Source: an uncultured Lachnospiraceae bacterium (GTDB lineage: Bacteria; Bacillota; Clostridia; Lachnospirales; Lachnospiraceae). Taken from it: 64,000 nucleotides of DNA. Where the stretch lies: assembly GCA_959022495.1 (NCBI GenBank), contig CAUEYX010000001.1, positions 192,616 to 256,615 of the forward strand. The letters run 5' to 3'. This document shows, one piece after another, positions 24,801-34,085 of the stretch. The notes beneath the pieces were generated by a model, which worked only from the letters and a program-made list of their open reading frames with translations, was not told where the DNA came from and did no database searches. A program made the translations under genes and the position numbers. Positions within the stretch are counted from its first letter, which is position 1, and every line of letters starts with the position of its first letter.

Positions 24801-27332
24801 GACCAGGTAGCGGCACTTCTGAATTACTCCACCACAGTTCCGGTGGGACAGACCCCGGTGCTTCCGGAGTCCAGACCGGCGGTTCTTCAGACTGGAGAGG
24901 TGATCAGCGCATCGTTCCCGGTGACATGGGGAGAGCCAGATGGCGGCTATGATAAACCCGGAACAGTACGGATAGAAGGTACAGCGAACGTACTCGGACA
25001 GGACATGACGGTTACAGCAATTGTACGTGTACAGGAACAGGAGATAGCACTCGGAGGCAATGTGGCGGGGGCAGCGTACTTAAGCCAGGATATCGCGGAA
25101 GAGTTCCAGTCAGACACGCTGGAAGCGATCACTGACGGAAGCACAGTGATGAGCGCGAATACAAGCGGCGGCGCCAATACAAGCGCATGGAGCAACTGGA
25201 CCAGCACGAACAAGAACAGTGATACCGATGCGGAGATCACATTCCGTTATGATACACAGCAGAGATTAGGACAGGTTGTTGTATACTTCGCGAAAGACAG
25301 CGGCGGGCTGAGATACCCGGATGCCGGTACAACGGAGATCTATATTTCTGAGTCAGGTGAGGAGGACAGCTGGACAAAGGTTGCGGCGGAAGAGACCATC
25401 GCGGCACAGGAGAGCTCCACGAATGTTAAGGCATATACTTATAACTTTGATCCTCAGACAGCGACCTATGTAAAACTCCGGGTAGTAAACCCGAAACCTT
25501 CAGACCTCCAGAACCCGAGTGTCGCGATCACAGAAGTGCAGCTCAATGAGTGGGAAGGGTCTTATTCGACTTACTCAACCGCGGCTCTTGAGTCACTGAC
25601 AGTCAACGGTTTAGAGGTGAGCGCGGCTGACCTCGCGAAAGGCACTTTTGATACAGAAGCCATCCTGATTGACAGTATCCAGTACGCGGGCGCGGAAAAC
25701 GCCGCGGTGACATACATCCCGCCGTACAAGGGCGCGGCATCTCTGGTTGTCGAGGCGGAGGATCACAGTAAGAGAACCACATTTAAGATTAATCTCGGCG
25801 CGGACATCTCTGCAGCCGGTGACGCGGAGGACAGCAGCAGGGATTACGATTATACAAAGACAAGCGCCACAGCTGGAAGTGAACATCCGGGAAGCCAGAC
25901 AGAAGGACCGGCAGAATACGCGGTAGATAATAATTTGGGAACCTGGTGGCATACCAACTGGAGTACACTGCCGAGCGCAGACAAGTTATGGATCACGCTG
26001 GAACTGGAAGAGGAGACAAAACTTGACGCGCTGCGGTACTACGGACGCAGCGGAAGCATGAACGGACGCGTCAACGAGTATAAAGTAGAGGTAAGTACTG
26101 ACGGACAGAACTGGACGCAGGTATCCGGCGGAAACTGGGAAAACACCGCGGGATGGAAGCTGGCAGTATTTGATGAGGCTGTTACCGCGAAATATGTGAG
26201 ACTCACCGGCGTCCATACTTATGGAGATTCCGGAAACGACAAGTTCATGAGCGCGGCTGAGATCCGAGTAAGAACTGCCGAAGAACTGACAGATATCAAG
26301 GACGCGGCAGTCGTGATCTCCGATCAGGAAGTATCCGTTGTCGATGAGGATCACCCGGTGGAACTGACGGCAGATGATATTACAGTGACACTTGGAGATA
26401 CGGTGCTGCGGTATGGCGTTGATTACATTGTTACATATGAGAACAATACAGCAGAAGGAACTGCCACAGCAGTTATCACGGGACTTGGCCAGTATGGGTA
26501 CTCAGGAAGCGTGAGCAAGGACTTTGACATTATACTGACGAAACCGGCAGAGCCGGTGCTCCAGGGGATACGTGTGAAAGTTCCGTGCAGGACCGTTTAT
26601 ACAGAGGGAGAGACCCTCGATCCGGCAGGTCTTGTGCTTGAGCTGACATATAGCGACGGTACGGCAGAGACCACGGAAGAAGTTCCATATGAAGGAAACG
26701 AAAAGAACTTTACATTTACGCCGGCGCTGGATAAAGCCCTTACGGCGGATGACACAGAGGTTCAGGTAGAATATGCAGGCAAGGTAACAAAGTTCGATAT
26801 TTCTGTTCAAACTGTACCGGATATACCGACCATCACTTCAATTAAAGTGTCAAAGGCTCCGGCAAAGACAGAGTACACAGAAGGTGAGAAGCTTGATCCG
26901 GCCGGTCTTGAACTGTATGTGACGTATTCAGACGGCACCGATGGAACCATTGTCTACACGGAAAATAACGCGGGACAGTTTGGATTTACACCGGATCTTA
27001 ATACGGCCCTGACAGTGAAAGATAAGGCTGTCACGGTAACAGTCGGTGAATTTTCGGATACCTTTGATATTACGGTGAAAGAAAAAGATCCGGGAACAAC
27101 TCCGGAAGATCCGGATAAACCGGGCACGGAAGATCCGGGAACAACTCCGGATAACCCGAATAAGCCGGGCTCCACAGGCGGAAATCAGAGCGGCACAAAC
27201 GGCCAGGGCGCGGGGAAAGGACAGGCAGTAAAGACAGGCGATACAGCGAATGCGGCAGTATGGGCAGGAGCAGTCGTTCTTGCGGCGGCAGCCGCCGCGG
27301 CTGTCGGAAGAAAGAGAAAATCAGGAAAGTAA
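21822..27332 (+). CDS. Secreted, wall-anchored multidomain GH2 beta-galactosidase
   Basis: About 1836 residues. A signal peptide (MKKFNLKRKGTAAIAAALAA, cleaved near MSFA-AGP) precedes GH2 sugar-binding (about 60-220), Ig-like (about 220-336) and catalytic domains (GVCMHHDQGS at about 354, acid/base Glu in SIGNEVQEG at about 476, nucleophile Glu likely in IYGAETAS at about 562). Then come DUF4982/invasin-like domains, two Big_4-type repeats (about 923-1069), two F5/8C-type carbohydrate-binding domains (SAWSNW at about 1122, LGTWWHTNW at about 1371), two Big_3-type repeats (TVYTEGETLDPAGL and TEYTEGEKLDPAGL), a Pro/Gly spacer, and a VKTGD sorting tail with a membrane helix and RKRK. The start is uncertain; an upstream Met (21780) lacks a signal-peptide start. 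It probably strips galactose from host or dietary glycans. Confidence 0.9.
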   Translation: MKKFNLKRKGTAAIAAALAAGLLVPSMSFAAGPVVKVGSDSSVQMSSDPEVVYVNNYAGETRSENFNDNWKFYLGDASGAQEPGFNDSTWDQVNLPHDYSIEQDYSQSMEAESGYLPGGTGWYRKNFTLDESAAGKQVRIDFGGVYMNSTVWVNGHQVGTHPYGYTPFSFDITEYVNFGEENVITVKVDHQTPSSRWYSGSGIYRSVDLTITAPVHVDVYGTKIETPNLKAEAGGTVHTDICTTVVNDSDQAQDVILTHTVFPKDGDTAGSIGSVTTEAVTVAAGADADIEADVAVKNPQLWSTDAPELYTVRTEVKIGSQVVDTYDTEYGFRYIEYDSDTGFSLNGVQMKLKGVCMHHDQGSLGAEAWERAIERQVEILKEMGCNSIRVTHNPAADELIEICNEQGILVIDEAFDGWAWAKNGNSMDYARFFNTEISADNEIIGAEDGMTWAQFDLTATVKRGWNAPSMIMWSIGNEVQEGAGSLNQQYADIQAELIEWTQALDDTRPVTRGCNVIKGNTSGISVTMMDSLSEAGGTAGMNYNSGAQYETQHNAHPDWIIYGAETASSVNSRGVYDRLGNGGTQVTSDKLLTSYDNSRVGWGALASSAWYDVITRDYVAGEYVWTGFDYIGEPTPWNGTGSGAVGTWPSAKNSYFGIVDTAGFAKDSYYLYQSLWNDDVQTLHILPAWNEDVVYKDNSGNVQVVVYTDAAKVKLTLTTADGEVKDLGTKEFSTKKTEAGYTYQLYEGSDKNSAQHKNLYLTWNVPYEDGTITAEAWDAEGNKIDLSKAEGRTSVTTTGDEAELDAYADRETIAADGADLSYITVDITDENGNIVPDADNNVKFTVEGEGKLIGVDNGRQDDHQSYQDDNRDAFSGKVLAIVQSTKNAGEIKVTAEADGLKAAAVTIHTTPVEQGSEEKTVSYYEMSKNYYVKTGNMPQLPDTVKAVYSDGTEAEVKVTWDEIVEDQINQTGTFSVAGKTAEGDNVSVTVNMIDQVAALLNYSTTVPVGQTPVLPESRPAVLQTGEVISASFPVTWGEPDGGYDKPGTVRIEGTANVLGQDMTVTAIVRVQEQEIALGGNVAGAAYLSQDIAEEFQSDTLEAITDGSTVMSANTSGGANTSAWSNWTSTNKNSDTDAEITFRYDTQQRLGQVVVYFAKDSGGLRYPDAGTTEIYISESGEEDSWTKVAAEETIAAQESSTNVKAYTYNFDPQTATYVKLRVVNPKPSDLQNPSVAITEVQLNEWEGSYSTYSTAALESLTVNGLEVSAADLAKGTFDTEAILIDSIQYAGAENAAVTYIPPYKGAASLVVEAEDHSKRTTFKINLGADISAAGDAEDSSRDYDYTKTSATAGSEHPGSQTEGPAEYAVDNNLGTWWHTNWSTLPSADKLWITLELEEETKLDALRYYGRSGSMNGRVNEYKVEVSTDGQNWTQVSGGNWENTAGWKLAVFDEAVTAKYVRLTGVHTYGDSGNDKFMSAAEIRVRTAEELTDIKDAAVVISDQEVSVVDEDHPVELTADDITVTLGDTVLRYGVDYIVTYENNTAEGTATAVITGLGQYGYSGSVSKDFDIILTKPAEPVLQGIRVKVPCRTVYTEGETLDPAGLVLELTYSDGTAETTEEVPYEGNEKNFTFTPALDKALTADDTEVQVEYAGKVTKFDISVQTVPDIPTITSIKVSKAPAKTEYTEGEKLDPAGLELYVTYSDGTDGTIVYTENNAGQFGFTPDLNTALTVKDKAVTVTVGEFSDTFDITVKEKDPGTTPEDPDKPGTEDPGTTPDNPNKPGSTGGNQSGTNGQGAGKGQAVKTGDTANAAVWAGAVVLAAAAAAAVGRKRKSGK

Positions 27333-27350
27333 CATTTTCTGATCTTCAGC

Positions 27351-27384
27351 AGGGACAGAGGCATGAAACAGATGCCTCTGCCCT
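27351..27384 (+). other. Hairpin between the two surface glycosidase genes
   Basis: AGGGaCAGAGGCAT pairs with ATGCCTCTGcCCT across a 7-base loop, with no T-run. It could be a partial terminator or an mRNA processing or stability element. Confidence 0.5.
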
Positions 27385-27435
27385 CTGAGCATATAAGAAA
27401 CTTTATAAACGTGTGATTCAAGAAAGGAAAACATC

Positions 27436-30400
27436 GTGAAGAGAAAAACAGCAGGAAGGCTGGCACTCCTCATGGCGGCAGCGATGACAACATCCACGTT
27501 TTTCGGAACAAGTATTCCGGCGCGGGCAGCGGACAATTGGATCGGTGATGACCAGCTTGAGGATAATTCTACAGAAGAACCGGAAAAGGACGAAGTGCTT
27601 CCCAATAAGAATCAATACAATTATCAGAAGGAAGAACTGGCGGCATTCTGTCATTTCGGACCCAATACGTTCAACGAGATAGAGTGGGGAGAGCATTACG
27701 GGGACAAGACGCCGAATGAGATTTTCAAGCTGACAAAGGATTTCGACGCGGAGACACTTGTAAGCGCGATTAAAGAGGCAGGGTTCCACAAACTGATCGT
27801 TACGGCAAAGCATCATGACGGTTTCTGTATCTGGGCAAGTGATTATACAGAGTATGATGTGGACGCGGCGACCAATTATCCGGGAGATGAAAAAACGGGA
27901 GAAAGAGATATCCTGGCGGAGATTTCAGCGGCGTGTACGGAGTACGATATTGACATGGGGCTTTACCTCTCACCGTGGGATATCCATGATGACAGTTATG
28001 GATATTATGATGAAAACGGGAACAGCCTTCTTAACAGCAGCGGAAATCCGCTGAATGGAATGACTTGGGAAGAAGTAGAGGAAAAAGACGTAAAGGACTA
28101 TAACGAGTATTATAACAATCAGCTGACAGAAATCCTCAGCGATGACAAGTACGGCAATAATGGCCATTTCGTAGAAGTGTGGATGGACGGCGCGAAAGGC
28201 AGCGGCGCCAGTGCCCAGAATTATGATTTCGAGAAATGGTTCGACACGATCCAGAAATATGAAGGGAAGGCATCCGGCAAGTATGATTCCGACTGTATGC
28301 TTTTCGGGGCCCAGGCCTATACAACTGTGCGCTGGATCGGAAATGAGAATGGCTATGCGCACAAAAATACATGGTCCAAATCAAGAGTGAATTATGAGAA
28401 TAATACGATTGACAGCAGGTCTTCAGGCGGTTATACATTAGGCTGGGAAGACGGAAATCAGTGGACTGTGCCGGAATCTGACGCGCGTATCACGTCCGGC
28501 TGGTTCTGGGGCACGACAAAGGCGGCTCCGAAGTCCATCGAGGCCCTGGGTACGATGTACTTTAATTCCGTGGGACATAACTCCCCGCTTCTTCTGAATA
28601 TTCCTCCGAATAATCAGGGAACCGTGGATGAGGCGATTTTGAACCGGGTGGCGGAGTTCGGAGAGAATATCCGCGATACCTTTGATGACAATATGGCGGC
28701 GGCGAAAGCTGCTGAAGTGAAAGCTTCTGAAGTGCGCGGGAATGACAGCAGATTCAAACCGGGCAATACCGTTGACGGAGACGACGATACCTACTGGACA
28801 ACAAGCGACGGCACAAGTACAGGAAGCCTTCTGATTGATCTTGGTTCAGCGAAGAAGTTTGACGTGGTTTCCATTGAGGAGGCCATTCAGAACGGGCAGA
28901 GGATCAATCATTATAAGGTCGAGTACCGCAATGGAAGCGGAGACTGGAACCTGCTTGACGAAGGCGATACAATCGGCGCGAAGAGGCTGGTGAGGACTTC
29001 CGCGGTGACAGCGGACCAGGTAAAGATCACCGTTGAGACAACGGATGATAAAGTTCCGATGATCAGCGAGGTGGGAGTATATAAAGCTTCTGAAGGGTTT
29101 GAGCTGGCGGCGTCAGCGCCGACAGGAATGGATGTCATTGATATTGAAGATACAGATACATCCGACGGAACCGGGTTCGCGTTTACAGGCTCCTGGACGA
29201 AAGAGACAGGAACGAATTTTGTCAATGAGACAAACCGCTGGGCGAATGCGGGATCTTCCCTTACATTGAAATTCAAAGGGACAAAAGTTTACCTTGTGGG
29301 AACAAAAGACCCGAACCATGGAACCGCATCCATATCCATTGACGGAAAAGCCGCGGTGACAGTAGACACATCCGCGACAGAGCGGTCCACCGGGCAGATC
29401 TGGTTCAGTTCGGATGATCTGGATGACGGAGAACATACTCTGACACTGAATGTGACGAACAAGGCGATCGGTATTGAGGCGGCCTATGTGATCAATAACG
29501 GCGGAATCGGTATGATCGGGCTGGAAGCAGACGAATATACCATGAACGAAGACGAGACGATGAACGTGAAGATCACCAGGGTCGGCGGAACGAAAGGGCG
29601 TATCAAAGCGTACTTATCTCCGAATCCGGGCAGCGCGATCCAAGATGACTTCTATACAGAGCCGACGGTTGTTACACTTGCGGATGGGGAGAGCGAGACA
29701 ACAGCACCCGTTACCACAAGAAGAAATACAAAAGAAACAGGAACACAGAACTTTACGATCGAGCTGAACTCTCCGAGTTCGGGATTGATCCTTGGATTTA
29801 TCGACACGGCAAAAGTAAATATCCTTGACGCGGAGTCCATGGACAAGGAACAGCTTCAGGAACTTGTTGATTTGGCAGAAACTTATATTGAGCAGCTTTA
29901 CGCAGGCGACTGGGACGCGTTTGAGAGCGCGCTTGCCGCGGCGAAGGCGCTCCTTGCTCAGGATTCACCGGATGCCCTGGAGATGGGCAGAGCCTATGCG
30001 GCACTTGAGAATGCGATGAATGCACTGACGGAGCGCGCGCAGTTCACAGAGAGTGATCCGGTTGTATTCCCGACAAAGAAGGATGAGACGATCACCGTGG
30101 AGGCGGAGCTTCTGGAGATGGATTCCAGCGGGGCTGCTTCCGGCAAAGAAGTACGCATCAGTTCAGACGCATCCTGCAGTAACGGGAAATATATCAATTG
30201 GTTCGAAACAGGGAACAAATTGTATATGTATTATGACGCTCCCAAAGCCGGGACATATGAAGTAACTTTAAGCTATGCGTCCGGCCGTAAAGAGAACAAT
30301 CCGAATGATATTACGTTTGCGGAAGAAAGTGGAAATATCGAGCAGACGAAACGGACTTTCGTGGGAGTGGACGGCGATACAAACGGCTCAAAGTGGGGAA

Positions 30401-33400
30401 CACAGACATTTGATCTTGTTGTAAATGAGGCCGGAGCAGGGAAGATTATACTTTCCACTGAGACAGGCGGTCCGAAGTTTGATAAGCTTGAGATTACTCC
30501 GAAAGAGATTGCGTTCACTTATGACGTGAAAGCTGAGGCTGCCGCAGGCGGTACGATCTCACCGGCAGGAACTACAAGGGTAGATGAGGGCGGAAGCCAG
30601 GTTTATACCATCACACCGGATGCCGGATATGAGATCAGTAAAGTAATAGCCGGTGGAGAAGATGTAACAGACAGTGTGCAGAAAGACGAGGAAACCGGTA
30701 TCTGCACATACACAGCTGCAGATGTAAACAGTGACCTTACGGTAAATGTGATCTTTAGTTTCGCGAACTATACGGAGTCCAACCGGTTCCAGTTCCCGAC
30801 AGAGGCTGAGGGCAGCGCGGTGACCCTGGAGGCAGAGCACTTTACGCTGCACAATACAGGAGAGAATGAAAAATGGCCGCTGGAGGTTGCAGAGGCATCA
30901 TGGGCAAGCGGCGGTAAATTTGTAAATTCACTGAACGCGGATGATTCCATTTCTGTTCCGTATTATGCGGAGAAAGCCGGGACGTATGAAGTGACGGCAG
31001 TATACAGAAGCGGTTCCGCGGCAAACAAACTTGTATGGAGCAGTACTCCTGAGGGACATATCCAGAATGGTGAAACAGCTGCCGGAGCAACAGATTCCAG
31101 TCAGACGAAAGAGGTCAAATTTACAATTACCTTGACAAAACCGGGAGCGGGCGTGTGGACGTTTACGGGACCAAGCGGACAGTCTCCGCAGCTTGACAAG
31201 TTTGATATTGTACTTACAGAAGAGACCGCCGTGATCGCGGATAAGATCGACCTTGAGATCGCGATGCAGAATGCAGAGCGGGAACTCGCCCGGGAGGATA
31301 CTTATACGGAAGAGTCAAGGGCAGCTCTGGCAGAAGCACTGGCGGAAGCAGAGGAAGTATTTGAGAACGCTTACGCGACACAGGCTGAGGCCGACGCGGC
31401 AGCAGCGGCGCTTGAGGAAGCAATCGAGAACCTGGATGATCTTTCATACAAGATTACAACAAGCACAGAGGGCGGCGGCACCCTCACTCCAAGTGCGGAC
31501 ACCGTTGACAGAGGCGGCAGTGTGGACATTGCGATCACACCGGACTATGGATATACACTGACATCCTTAAAGGTGAATGGAGCGGAAGTAAGTAACTTCC
31601 ACAAATATAATGTAAGCTATACGATCTCTAATATTAATGGGGACCAGGAAGTTACCGCGGCATTTGAGAAAACCGGATACACAGTGGAAGAGCCGTTCCA
31701 GTTCCCGACAGGGACAGAAACAGCTACGCTGGAAGCGGAACACTTTACTCTGTTTAATGTAGATGGTGATACAGAGCAGTATAAGATGGCCATTACGACG
31801 GGAAGTACCGGAGACTGGAGCAAAGGCGCTGTATATATCAATGCATTTGAGCCGGGAGACTCTATCTCAGTTCCGTATAACGCAAAGGCAGGAACATATG
31901 AGGTCAAGGTAACATACAGCAGCGGCTCGGCCACGAATAAACTTGTATGGAGCAGCGATGGAACCATTGAGGATGGACAGGTATCGGCAGGAAACACGTA
32001 TGCCAGTGAGTTCGTGACAGTTACATTTGACGTGACAGTTACAGAAGACGGTACAGGCGTATGGACATTTACAGCTCCGACTGACGGCAAATCACCGAGA
32101 GTTGACAAATTTGAAATCACCGCAAAAGACTCCGAGCCGGATGAAAAGTATACAGTTACAGCAAGAGTTGAGGGCGGAAACGGAACAATCACACCGCAGA
32201 CAACAGAAGCACAGGCAGGCGGAAGCGTAACCTTTACTATCACGCCGGACAAGGGATATGAGATCAGTGATGTAAAAGCAGGCGGCAAGTCCGTTCTGGA
32301 TGATGTCAATGTAGAAGAAGGCACCTATACGTTATCTAATATCAATGCCGATACGGAAGTGGTTGTAAGCTTCAAGGCAGTGGAAGGAGAGCCCGACCAG
32401 TATACGGAAGAGCATCCGTTCTACTTCCCGACAGAACGGAACGGTTCACCGGTAACACTGGAGGCGGAGAAACTGATCCTTCACAATACAGGAAGCGGGG
32501 AAGCATGGCCGCTGCAGATCTCAGAGGGAGACTGGGCAAGTGGAGGAAAATTCGTCAATGCCATGAATACGGACGACAGCATTACACTGTATTATGTGGC
32601 AGAGAAAGCAGGTACATATACCGCCACAATTCAGTACAGAAGCGGGGATTCGAATAACTCCATGACATGGAAAGAAGCGGACGGAAAGATCGCGGACGGA
32701 TCTCTGGACAGTGTGACAGCCGACAATGCGTCTTCACTGCAGGTACGGACTGTAGAGATTGAACTGGAAGTTGTCGAGCCGGGCGCAGGCGTATTGACAT
32801 TTACAGCAGGAAGCAAAAATGCTCCGCAGCTTGATAAATTTGACATCGTGCTTACATCCGAGCCGGAAGAAGATAAACCGGACAAGACTGCGTTAGAAGA
32901 AAAACTGACAGAAGCGCGGGAAGAAGCAGACAGGACAGACGTCTATACAGCAGAGTCTATCGAGGCCCTTAATAAGGCAATCGAGGCTGCGCAGGCCGTT
33001 TATGATGCAGAAGACGCGTCCCAGGAAGAAATCGACGCCCAGGTGACAGCTCTTGAGGATGCAGTGAAGAAACTTGTGAAACTGCCTGAACCTCCGAAGA
33101 CATATACGATCACAGCATCTGCGGGAGAAGGCGGTACAATCACTCCTTCAGGTGAGATTTTAGTGAATGAAGGAGAGAGCCAGACGTTTACAATCGCAGC
33201 AGATGAGGGATGGCACATTCAGGATGTCATAGTCAACGGCAGCTCAGTCGGCGCGGTGGAAACCTATACAATGAGCCAGGCAGGGACCATTGAAGCAGTC
33301 TTTGAGGAAGATGCTGTTGAACCGGTAAGGCATGAGATCACCACCGAGGCAGGTCCGAATGGAACGATTACCGTTACTGGCGGCACCGCGGAAGATGGAA

Positions 33401-33807
33401 CTGTGGCAGACGGCGCGGATGTTACATATAAAGCTGAGGCGCTTGAAGGATATGTGATTGATACGCTGACTGTAAACGGGACAGCAGTTGAGGCAGCAGC
33501 AGGACAGGCTTCCTATGAAGGCAGGATTGAAAACATAACTTCGGATGTGAAGATTACTGTTACGTTTAAAGCAGAAAGCACACAGCCCGAGCCGGATAAT
33601 CCGGATGAACCGGATAAGCCGGGTACACCTTCCACAGATAAACCTGGCACAGGCTCCGGTAAACCGGGGACGGGCTCAGGAACGAACAGCGGGGATAAAG
33701 CTGTACAGACCGGCGATCACAGCAGCGCGTTCCTCTGGATCGTGATCCTCGCGGCTGCATGCACGGCGGGTACAGCTGTGATAAGCAACAAAAAGAAATC
33801 AAAATAA
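27436..33807 (+). CDS. Secreted, wall-anchored multidomain GH29 alpha-L-fucosidase
   Basis: 2123 residues starting at a GTG with AAAGGA upstream. The signal peptide ends near IPARA-ADN. The GH29 domain (about 55-420) shows AAFCHFGPNTF, TAKHHDGFCIW and EVWMDGAKG, whose Asp (about 250) is the likely nucleophile. An F5/8C-type domain (about 435-550), a further lectin-like region and a Calx-beta-like domain (about 690-790) follow. Then come three FIVAR helical repeats, four CBM-like modules starting FPT...LEAE, and five repeats of the InlB-B type (GGTISPAG...ITPDAGYEI). The C-terminus has a Pro/Gly spacer, VQTGD, a membrane helix and KKKSK. Together with the GH2 enzyme 104 bases upstream it should release fucose and galactose from mucin or milk-type glycans. 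Confidence 0.92.
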   Translation: MKRKTAGRLALLMAAAMTTSTFFGTSIPARAADNWIGDDQLEDNSTEEPEKDEVLPNKNQYNYQKEELAAFCHFGPNTFNEIEWGEHYGDKTPNEIFKLTKDFDAETLVSAIKEAGFHKLIVTAKHHDGFCIWASDYTEYDVDAATNYPGDEKTGERDILAEISAACTEYDIDMGLYLSPWDIHDDSYGYYDENGNSLLNSSGNPLNGMTWEEVEEKDVKDYNEYYNNQLTEILSDDKYGNNGHFVEVWMDGAKGSGASAQNYDFEKWFDTIQKYEGKASGKYDSDCMLFGAQAYTTVRWIGNENGYAHKNTWSKSRVNYENNTIDSRSSGGYTLGWEDGNQWTVPESDARITSGWFWGTTKAAPKSIEALGTMYFNSVGHNSPLLLNIPPNNQGTVDEAILNRVAEFGENIRDTFDDNMAAAKAAEVKASEVRGNDSRFKPGNTVDGDDDTYWTTSDGTSTGSLLIDLGSAKKFDVVSIEEAIQNGQRINHYKVEYRNGSGDWNLLDEGDTIGAKRLVRTSAVTADQVKITVETTDDKVPMISEVGVYKASEGFELAASAPTGMDVIDIEDTDTSDGTGFAFTGSWTKETGTNFVNETNRWANAGSSLTLKFKGTKVYLVGTKDPNHGTASISIDGKAAVTVDTSATERSTGQIWFSSDDLDDGEHTLTLNVTNKAIGIEAAYVINNGGIGMIGLEADEYTMNEDETMNVKITRVGGTKGRIKAYLSPNPGSAIQDDFYTEPTVVTLADGESETTAPVTTRRNTKETGTQNFTIELNSPSSGLILGFIDTAKVNILDAESMDKEQLQELVDLAETYIEQLYAGDWDAFESALAAAKALLAQDSPDALEMGRAYAALENAMNALTERAQFTESDPVVFPTKKDETITVEAELLEMDSSGAASGKEVRISSDASCSNGKYINWFETGNKLYMYYDAPKAGTYEVTLSYASGRKENNPNDITFAEESGNIEQTKRTFVGVDGDTNGSKWGTQTFDLVVNEAGAGKIILSTETGGPKFDKLEITPKEIAFTYDVKAEAAAGGTISPAGTTRVDEGGSQVYTITPDAGYEISKVIAGGEDVTDSVQKDEETGICTYTAADVNSDLTVNVIFSFANYTESNRFQFPTEAEGSAVTLEAEHFTLHNTGENEKWPLEVAEASWASGGKFVNSLNADDSISVPYYAEKAGTYEVTAVYRSGSAANKLVWSSTPEGHIQNGETAAGATDSSQTKEVKFTITLTKPGAGVWTFTGPSGQSPQLDKFDIVLTEETAVIADKIDLEIAMQNAERELAREDTYTEESRAALAEALAEAEEVFENAYATQAEADAAAAALEEAIENLDDLSYKITTSTEGGGTLTPSADTVDRGGSVDIAITPDYGYTLTSLKVNGAEVSNFHKYNVSYTISNINGDQEVTAAFEKTGYTVEEPFQFPTGTETATLEAEHFTLFNVDGDTEQYKMAITTGSTGDWSKGAVYINAFEPGDSISVPYNAKAGTYEVKVTYSSGSATNKLVWSSDGTIEDGQVSAGNTYASEFVTVTFDVTVTEDGTGVWTFTAPTDGKSPRVDKFEITAKDSEPDEKYTVTARVEGGNGTITPQTTEAQAGGSVTFTITPDKGYEISDVKAGGKSVLDDVNVEEGTYTLSNINADTEVVVSFKAVEGEPDQYTEEHPFYFPTERNGSPVTLEAEKLILHNTGSGEAWPLQISEGDWASGGKFVNAMNTDDSITLYYVAEKAGTYTATIQYRSGDSNNSMTWKEADGKIADGSLDSVTADNASSLQVRTVEIELEVVEPGAGVLTFTAGSKNAPQLDKFDIVLTSEPEEDKPDKTALEEKLTEAREEADRTDVYTAESIEALNKAIEAAQAVYDAEDASQEEIDAQVTALEDAVKKLVKLPEPPKTYTITASAGEGGTITPSGEILVNEGESQTFTIAADEGWHIQDVIVNGSSVGAVETYTMSQAGTIEAVFEEDAVEPVRHEITTEAGPNGTITVTGGTAEDGTVADGADVTYKAEALEGYVIDTLTVNGTAVEAAAGQASYEGRIENITSDVKITVTFKAESTQPEPDNPDEPDKPGTPSTDKPGTGSGKPGTGSGTNSGDKAVQTGDHSSAFLWIVILAAACTAGTAVISNKKKSK

Positions 33808-33883
33808 AAAGAAAATTGACAACCCATAAGAAGTCCGCAGTGGAACAGGGATACTGAACATTGTCAGGACAGAAGCGGGAAAA

Positions 33884-33925
33884 GCCAGGGCAGAGGAAAT
33901 TCTGAGAGGAAACCTCTGCCCTGGC
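33884..33925 (+). terminator. Strong hairpin after the fucosidase gene
   Basis: GCCAGGGCAGAGG pairs perfectly with CCTCTGCCCTGGC across 16 bases. The T-rich stretch comes only about 60 bases later, so it is either a weak terminator or a 3'-end stabiliser. Confidence 0.55.
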
Positions 33926-34085
33926 TGTCTGTATGGAACTGGCAGCCGTGTGCATAGCAGCAGCGGACAAAAATCCGGGCTGCATTCTTTTGTCTTTTTT
34001 TGTAAATAACTCCGCGGAGGATTCTGATTGCATCTGCGCGGGCATTTTACTATAATAGTTATAGTTTTACCGTTTGGAGGATGAG

